The notes under the pieces: model-generated
Seen by the model: the letters and a program-made list of their open reading frames with translations, nothing else
The model's database searches: none
Told to the model about the DNA's origin: nothing
Program-made: the position numbers and the translations under genes
Assembly (NCBI GenBank): GCA_028641055.1
Contig: CM054061.1
Span: forward strand, 34,874,421 to 34,938,420
DNA length: 64,000 bases
Direction of reading: 5' to 3'
Source of the DNA: Alopecurus myosuroides
Taxonomy: Eukaryota; Streptophyta; Magnoliopsida; Poales; Poaceae
Shown: positions 56,451 through 64,000 of the stretch, one piece after another
Layout of the letters: every line of letters starts with the position of its first letter
Position numbering within the stretch: the first letter of the stretch is position 1

Positions 56451-58209
56451 GGGAAGGGCATCTTCAGCCGTCCCCCCAGGACGCGAAATAGCGCCGATTT
56501 GCTCCAAAAGCGCCGTTTTTCTACCAGCCGCCCCCCAGAACCCCAAATAGCGTCGTTTCGTCTGAAATTAGCGCCGACGCACCCAGGCGAAACCCAGCCC
56601 GTTGGGTTCGGCTTGGGGGGGGGAGGCGGCGGAAGGAAAAGCGCGCATGTGCCAGCACTGTCGGCGAGGCAACGCCATTTCACCATCTCGACTCGCCTTT
56701 TCCTCTCGCTCGACTAGCCCAGCCACAAGGAACCTCCGCCGTCTAGCTCCGCCACGCCTCCGGCGCCGTTTACTCGCCCCTCCGCCATAGGGGGTTGTGT
56801 CCGGCGAAACGCGTCCACCCTCGCGAGGTGTTCGACGTTCTGCTCGGCCCATGGACTCCAATGACGAGGAACACCTGCTCATCCTGAGCTGCCTGGCCGG
56901 CTTGCAGGCCCAGGCCTCCCAGCCGCGGTGTGCTGGATCGAGGCCCGGTCGCCGCAAGAGCAAGCCGAGGCAGAGGTAGGAGGGGTACTGCATCCTCTAC
57001 TCCGATTACTTCGTCGAGGATCCCGCCAACGACGAGAAGGTGTTCCGGCGTCGTTTCAGGATAAACCGCAAGCTCTTCCTCAAGATCATGCATGCCATCC
57101 GGGAGTTCGACACCTACTTCAAATTGAAGAAGGACTGCACCGGCACAGTAGGCTTTACCTCTATTCAGAAGTGCACAATGGACATGAGGTTGCTTGCATA
57201 CGGTGCTCCCGCAGATGCACAAGATGACTATCTGCGCATGAGCGAGTCCACAGCCCTTGAGTGCTTGAACAAGTTCTGTCGGGCAGTGGTTGCAGTTTTT
57301 GGCCCAACATACTTGCGATCACCCAATGCGCAAGACACTGCTCGTTTCCTTGCAGAGAATGAAGCAAGAGGCTTTCCTGGGATGCTTGGTAGTATCGACT
57401 GTATGCATTGGGCATGGAAGAACTGTCCATTTGATTGGTAGTGGATGTAAAAGGGAAAGGAAGGAGAGTGCTTGGTGGTTCTGGAGGCCGTGGCTTCGTA
57501 CGATCTATGGATTTGGCATTCATTTTTTTGGTATGCCTGGAAGTCACAACGACATCAATGTCTTGCAGTGCTCGAATGTCTTTGCCGAGCTTGTCGAAGG
57601 CCATGCCCCCCTGTGAACTATGAGATCAATGGACACCAGTATACAAATGGGTATTATCTTGCAGATGGCATCTACCCGTAGTGGGCAACATTTGTGAAGA
57701 GCATCTCCAACCCTGTGCAAGGAAGCGCAAAAGTTTGATTTTTCAAGTGTCAAGAGGCTTGCAGGAAGGATGTTGAGCGGACATTTGACGCGCTGCAATC
57801 TCGATTCGCTGTTGTCCGTTACCCAGCTATGACTTGGTCGAAGTCCAACATGTGGGAGGTGATGCAGTGTTGTGTGATCTTGCACAACATGATCATTGAG
57901 AGTGAGCGGGATGACCCGGTGCCTGACAGTGAGGCAAGCACATCAAACTCTACAGAATGACCTTGTGCAACATTTGTGGGCGCGAAAAGGTAATAGCAAT
58001 ATTGAGGACGATGATAATGTGTAGTGTAATTTGTTTTATTTGTTTAAATTATTGAACTATTTATTTGTGTGGCAAAACTCCATTTTTTTTACATGCCCAA
58101 ATATGGCCGAATCGCCGGCTGGGGGACGGCCTGGGTTTCACGACTGGGAAACGCGGCCGAAAAAGCGGGATTTTGGCATCCTTGGGAGGCCGAACGGCTA
58201 GAGATGCCC
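56451..58209 (+). mobile_element. PIF/Harbinger element in segment D
   Basis: TAA duplications at 56448-56450 and 58210-58212, with the same ends as the C copy. It is 44 bases shorter because of a deletion near 56708. Confidence 0.88.
56851..57960 (+). pseudogene. PIF/Harbinger transposase, degenerate (segment D)
   Basis: Partner of 42079-43188, with the same amber codon after PRQR and the same frameshifts. It is slightly better preserved: the block VVLEAVASYDLWIWHSFF is open here, while C has TGA in place of the Trp codon. Motifs [20 protein letters not shown] and [14 protein letters not shown] are visible. Confidence 0.85.
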
Positions 58210-61200
58210 TAATTGCTGCTCGTCGGCGGCACTTCGAGTATCGCCGTTTGAAGCGAAAGTTTAATGGACCGGTTCAAAAGGCGCCCAATAAAAAGATACG
58301 GAATAAAAATAAGGTTGAACAAACAAAAAATTAAAATAAAACAGAAAAGGAACACAAAAAAATAGAAAAAGAAAACAAAAATAAATTCGAACAAAAATTT
58401 ATGAAAAGAAAACAGAAAAAGGTATATAGGATTCCGGATTGGCCGGCCCACTACCAACCGTACTTCAGGCGGCGCGAGTAAAAGCCGCCGCTAACGGGCG
58501 GTAAATAGGAAATGTGTCCGTTTCCGGGGGTCAGTTTTGCTGAACTAGGCAGCAATAAGTAGATCTTATTTCTAGCAGCAATAAGTAGGTAAGAAACCCA
58601 TTTAACTTTAGCGCCTAAATGTTGGCTTCATGGCCAAAACAATCAATCGAGAAATAGGGACACCATTAATCTACATTTCGTTTGTCCGTGTGTTCTTCTT
58701 TGCTCGAGTCTGTGCCTCTAACCGTGAGAAGCGGAGATGGACGCAACTGGCGGCGGCGGGAGTTCCACTCCATGACTCCAATAATCTTTTAGTACGGTGG
58801 CGGGAGTTCCACTCCAATAATCTTTTAGTACGGTGACTCGTCGTGTAGGGCCAACACATGGAGGCCGGAAGGAAAAGTAGAACGGTGACGACGCCGAAGG
58901 TGACCGGCACACTAGGAGATTATAGTATGTGTAACTGTCCTTTCCTCAAGTTTTTTCGTTGACTGATCTACACAACAACGATTTGGTATTCATACGTGAA
59001 CTTCCGTGTTCCAATATTATAAGCCGTGTGCATCGACTAGATGCAGAGACTGGGATTACCCCGTTACCATAAAAATGTCACCAGGTTAACGACCGGTGGC
59101 CGCCAAAGGTTTCCATGCTGTCCTATGTTAGTCATCAAATTATTACACTGATGGTCGTTGGGTTACCACACCAGATTAACCGATAGTGGCTACAGGAACA
59201 GTTGCAAACTTTTTTAGACAAATATTGAGTTGGAAATTTAATTGCAGTTGTCAAAAGGGAGAAAAAATTGTCTTGGATATTAACGCATGTTCATTTCTGC
59301 ATATATATTATGGTTCAGAACCAATGTACCATATGAACCACAGTAATATGGACGTGTTCCTCACAAGGTTATTCTCATAATTATAAATGATCAAATAATA
59401 ATGAAAGTTTGGCCAAAATCCGCTTGGTGACCTGTATGAGCAGAAGCAAGAACATTTTTTTAACCCGTCATTTCGAGCACTTGAAGTTTCACTTCTGTAC
59501 AGAAGAATAGGCTGGAGCTTCAAAATCCATACAATACCTTCACAGGGTCATACCACTTGCTCGCCACGAGCCAGTTCGGTCTGGCTCGGGATGAGCCTAC
59601 GAAAAGCTCGGGCCCAAAGTGGTCGAGCCCGAGCCTGCTGGACTTTGCCGTCGAGCCGCAAAACGGAGTTCGGCCCGTGCTTCCCAAAAGCCCGGTCAAC
59701 CTCGATGCAGCTCACGAGCCAGAGGGTGGAGGGTGGGGTATGTCTTCAATAACATCGGCGGAGACAGCAAAGCAATGGCATCCTTGCTGGAGTTATGGCT
59801 GCAATGGAGCACGCATCTGATGATTTCGACAACGAAGCTGTGTCAGTACGTGGGTGGCGGCGGTGGATGGGACTCGACGCCCAAAATAGAGGCTTGGCTC
59901 GGTCTCCTTTTCCTGCAGGCCGAGCTAACCTCGGGCTGAATGTCCAGCTATAGCCTCATATATACCATAGCACATGATACACAATTAAGGATGGCCAACT
60001 TAAAAAGGTAACAAAATGACAGCCGGATGTATGTAAACCATTCCAACAAAAATCAACCAAAGATGGTTTGACTTATTACTTCATCAGACTGCATGTCATC
60101 TCGGCAATGGTTTGAATTGGCTATTCAGCTTTTTAGAAATGAAACCCATCAATTAAATTATACTTTTGTAATGAGCTAATGAGAGCTAGTTACGGCCGGT
60201 GCTATATTGGCCGCTACGACTTCAGTCTTAGCTCTTGAGATAGTTGTGCTATACATGTGTGAACTGGAGTCTCATGGAACATGGAACGCTTAAACGATTT
60301 CATAATACTCAACAAACCCTTCAAGAAAGAGGATATTCCTCTCGGTCTAGGCTGGCGGGTATAGGAGAGCGTTAACGTTGGGTTCTGACAACCAAATTCT
60401 TTTATTCCTAGTTGAAATAGTCTTTTAAGGTTACACTAGTTCAATGCCCGTGCGTTGCTACGGACGCTAGAAAAAAAATATTATGGTCACATATCTCAAC
60501 ATGATACATCGTGAGCATTCCAAAGATGAAAAGTTATATATGGTATATCCAGAAAGCAACAACCCATATATCTTGTTGATCTCGTCACCGGGTTGTACAA
60601 GCTTATGACCAAAGCAACAAGCCATATATCTTGTCAACGAAAAATCCACATTACTCGTAACGCAGATGCATCTCGTTCGGGTTGTACACGCTTATGACCA
60701 AGGCACACATGGTAAAAATCATTGCAGGGTGTACCAAGTAGATTCGCCCTTTCTCCCCCGGCCCTCTTATTTTCCTCTGCCCGGAATGTATATCTACAAA
60801 GTTAATAAAGATGGAATTGCCTTATTCAGCAGTATTACATCTTTTTCATATGACAATTACACTTTACAGTAAATAGTAATAGAAAGGAAAAAATAAGTGC
60901 ATATACCAATTGGTGAGAAATACACCACATCTATTTTTTATGGGGGAATGGATCCTTATATATAATATGCAAATAGAGTTTTACAATCATTTACAAAACA
61001 CACATGCCCGTTGTTCGATACTCTGGCTAACAAAGAGCCACGGAGGACAACTCATGAGGTACACCATTGTAGCCCATTTTTATATTCTGTAAAACATACC
61101 ACTCTACCAAGCATGGCACAACCCTTTAATCTGAGGAACGATCATACATGACACATAAAGATTTTCCATTTGGCACTTCAATTTTGATGCTTTGATGATA

Positions 61201-61695
61201 ATTTGTCAGTCAAACCCCATCACCGAGTTTCTGCAGAAAATCTTGATGATAGTTTGCCAGTCAAAATCCAACATATGATAACACACCGCAAAGGAAAAAA
61301 GGCAATAAACTTAGTCATTTGTTCAAGCATCACAAACTTGTAACCGGGGATAGCTAGCACCTAGTAAACTGTTGCCCAAAACAAAATCGCCGGGTTGTAA
61401 AATTTATTAACTGTTAATGTAGACAAAAATATCCATTGGGAGTGGTGCACAAACCACCGTACCTTAAATATAACTGAATACAAAGATACTGCCAGATTAA
61501 GTGTAGTATCAGATGGCTAGACAGATAAGTAGTTGTTTTTCACCATACTCACTGACTACTAATCCACCAGCATTTGTTAAAGAAGCTTGCTAATTAACAG
61601 TGGAAAAAGTGCATCTGTGATCATCTTAGTAAAGTAAATTGAAAGGGAGCTAGTATTATATAAAGGAAATCAGCGGAATTAGATTTGGCAAGCAC

Positions 61696-61751
61696 CTGGT
61701 AGCATTGTCATGCGAGCTGAGGGTCGTGGAATGCTCCCTTCTGCCATAAAC
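61696..61751 (-). other. possible captured exon inside the Helitron
   Basis: A 56-base minus-strand block between an acceptor (cgctgcag) and a donor (GTGCTTG), coding for MAEGSIPRPSARMTMLPG in one frame. A GC-rich block at 62599-62935 upstream, ending CTGCCATG before GTGAGC, could be its leader exon. The host gene is not recognised. Confidence 0.3.
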
Positions 61752-62589
61752 CTGCAGCGATCACATACTTCTCATCTAATACGAGAACGTGAGAGAGTGC
61801 GGGAAGAAATCCTTGCAGCTTCCATTCCTTTGCTCGGTTTGCAAACACACCCAACCTAACCACAAATAATTTTTGGGACAGAAATCAAACTGCAGCTATT
61901 TAAAAGCAAACTGAACATGTACCTGATTTTGAGCTCTTGAAAGTTGTCAAGGCATCAGAGTAATGAAATAAAACAAAACATGGACAGTTGGTGTCATATA
62001 GATCCGACTAACCTGCAAATAATTCCATGGAATATATCCAACAACAAAAAACAAAGTTTGCAAGCCCATAGCTTGTATCGCCACATATTAGATAAAATCC
62101 ACACCTTTAGGCTTCTTTAGTTCATGAAATTTGAAGTCGTCACATTATTGGTATTCCTTGCGGTCAGAAGAAGAAAAATTACATTCAATTTCTGCGATTT
62201 GTACAACCATCACCAAACAATTATCTTTTTTAAGTAAATCACCAAAAATTAATCAGAATCATGCAATAACAAATCATGGAAACAAAGAAATGAAAAGCAG
62301 ACATAACACAGGTGCTCATATGAAGCTTTAGACTGAATGCATATAAACTTCCGATACTTCCATGTACCCATGTCTTGCTACCCTGATTAAGTTATTAATA
62401 TTTGAGTCTGTCTTTAGCCTGACCTTTCGTATTTGCCCCCACTGCAAGGCACCAGCACCTTCCTTGCAGCGCCCACGTTGCACAGAATGGTGAATAGTAA
62501 GAAACTTGTTGCATCTCATCCGAACCACCAAAGAAATTTAGCAACATTGGCAGAAACAATAGTATATCAAGAGGAGGAGAAGAAAGAAG

Positions 62590-63130
62590 GGTTCAGCTCA
62601 CCATGGCAGGAGAGGCATCTAGGAGGTGGTCGCCAGAAGTCACTGGCAGCAGCGCGGGATGGACGTCGTCGGAAGCAGCTCGGGCAGGCGGCCACCAGCT
62701 CGTCCTCTGTGTCTCCCTGCCTTTCCTGCGCTGCGACGAGCTCCTTCCGGCCGCACGCCTCCCGCCATCCGCGGGCGTCTCCGAGCGCCACCGTCACCTC
62801 GCCCAGGTCGTCTCCGCCGGCCACCAGGGCCACACCAGGAACTTTTTCGCCTACCCTGTCCTTGGCGCACGCTGACCAGCAGCCCCGACTCATCCCTCCC
62901 ACATGCCACCTCCCTGCATTGTGCCGTTCCACTCTGTCGCCGCCCTACATCACACAGTCAACCTCGCAGACGCTCCTCCGTCGCCTCCTGATCTACAATC
63001 CGGCGATGAGATTGGGAGAATCAACATCCTGATCTACGATCCGGCGATGAGACCTTTGTCGATGCCGCGGCCACCACCTCCACAGTTCCACACTAAGCAG
63101 CCTGCAATACAGTCATGTACATTGTGAATT
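62590..63130. other. GC-rich block, probable captured leader/exon
   Basis: Open frames exist on both strands, a sign of base composition rather than coding. The sequence resembles the 5' end of a plant gene on the minus strand. No domain is identifiable. Confidence 0.35.
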
Positions 63131-64000
63131 ATTATGCACAATAGAAACTGAATTGGCCTGCAATAAACTTTAAAGGGAAAATTTGACATAGGACACCGTT
63201 ATTTTTGGGCATTTGCCAAAACACACCGCACAAATATGCCTTTGCCAAGTACCATTACAATTTTGGGTACATTTGCCACAACACATTATATGCCTAAAAC
63301 GGAATTTTTGACTTTTCTCATGTTTCAATTACGATTATACCTATGCCACACTTGCACATAATTTTTCCAAATTCTTTTTCCTAACATTTTATGCAACTGA
63401 TCGCAAAGATGAAGGGGAAAAGCCCGCATTGACCGACGACGAACTGTAGCAGTGTCATCATCTATCTTGCTGGCCGTGCTCCCATTGTCCCACTTACCGT
63501 TCAGTGTTCTCCGTCCTACGTCACCGGCGCGCGACGCGCGTCCATTTCACACCCACATCGCCTCTGCGTCCAAATCCCCCTCGTGACCAGCCAGGCCCCG
63601 TCCCCCACGCCCCTAGCCGGTACAAACGACGGTCGGCGTGCGTAGCCGCCGGACAGCCGCATGAGGAGTCCAGGCCGCACCAGACGTCCTCACCAGCGCC
63701 CTCAGGCTGGACTACGTTTCTGCATGCCGCCCTCTCGTGCGCCCTCACCTGCACCGATGGACGTCAAGCTTGTCCTGGCTGTGTGCGTGTTTGGCATTTC
63801 GTCCATTCCCTTCCTAATTGGATGTGAACTAATCTAAGTGTATTCTCCAATTCACGTCCCTACTTATTCTCATAGGATGGACGCTACTTTAGATATTGTA
63901 ATTGATGTTCGAAGAATTTTGTTCAAACTGGTCATTAGCATGCTCATCCCAAGTAAAGGTATCAAGCTTTCCATTTTGGGTCATACGATGTGTTGTGACA
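63131..64000. other. unassigned DNA at window end
   Basis: The sequence at 63180-63300 holds short repeats (acatttgccacaacacatt and similar), then a GC-rich stretch at 63500-63830 with shadow frames only. Nothing recognisable as a gene. Confidence 0.4.

Larger units (their letters stand above)
55891..60435. repeat. segmental duplication copy D (partner C at 41084-45658)
   Basis: Nearly identical to C. It ends where a Helitron begins; C continues ttaattagtgg at the same point. It contains the same Harbinger element (56451-58209) and repeats. Confidence 0.93.
60436..64000 (-). mobile_element. Helitron, 3' terminal part, reverse orientation, incomplete
   Basis: Read on the minus strand the sequence ends CACGGGCATTGAACTAG at 60436, followed by host T. 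A GTCCGT/ACGGGC hairpin (about 60446-60465) lies 6 bases before CTAG. These are Helitron 3' end hallmarks. Segment C has the unoccupied site as A|T (45658|45659). The 5' end is not in the window, so the right border is unknown; some of this stretch could belong to other DNA. Confidence 0.72.

Noticed and set aside
62433..63032. 199-codon plus-strand frame in the Helitron
   Set aside because: Ser/Pro/Arg-rich, with long frames also on the minus strand; more likely an antisense view of a captured leader exon.

Overview
The window reads as intergenic, transposon-dominated DNA from a large grass genome, most likely a Triticeae species (wheat, Aegilops, barley or rye group). The reasons are CACTA elements whose ends and sub-termini are built on TCCCGGTT/AACCGGGA repeats, Stowaway and Mutator-type MITEs, plant L1-type LINEs, PIF/Harbinger and Helitron ends, and GC-rich captured exons. 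I see no convincing host gene, no rRNA, tRNA or CRISPR. Genus is inference; the element classes are read from the sequence.

Layout. 1-3600: a short non-autonomous CACTA element (CACTA-1, 290-2527, TSD CAT) carrying an intact two-exon WRN-type 3'-5' exonuclease-like gene, then relic DNA. 3619-8486: a degenerate L1-type LINE. 8638-17982: CACTA-2 (TSD ACC), without TNP2 but with a seven-exon second transposon gene ending in a Ulp1-type protease domain, two adjacent long palindromes made from captured exons, a captured SANT/Myb fragment, and two cargo genes (an AP2-domain protein and an unnamed W-rich protein). 18000-20083: low-information DNA. 20084-26788: segment A of a duplication. 28104-39606: CACTA-3 (TSD AGT), an 11.5 kb element with a full-length TNP2 reading frame, the same two cargo genes, and the second gene, here broken. 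41084-45658: segment C with a PIF/Harbinger element. 45659-47450: spacer and CACTA fragment. 47451-55871 and 55891-60435: segments B and D, homologous to A and C but almost directly joined. 60436-64000: the 3'-terminal part of a Helitron, reverse orientation, running out of the window.

How the parts relate. CACTA-1 has the same ends as CACTA-3, in opposite orientation, so it is a deletion/capture derivative that a CACTA-3-type transposase could mobilise. CACTA-2 has different termini but carries the same AP2 + W-rich cargo pair, in another arrangement. The A/B and C/D pairs act as natural empty-site controls: they date one LINE insertion, one MITE insertion and the Helitron insertion after the duplication, and the Harbinger, LINE and Copia relics before it.

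The most interesting material is the accessory gene set of the CACTA elements: an exonuclease-like gene, an AP2-domain gene, a conserved W-rich protein of unknown function, and a SUMO-protease-like domain joined to the second transposon protein. Hairpins of the element's own sub-terminal motif sit at the promoters of the transposase, the second gene and the W-rich cargo gene.
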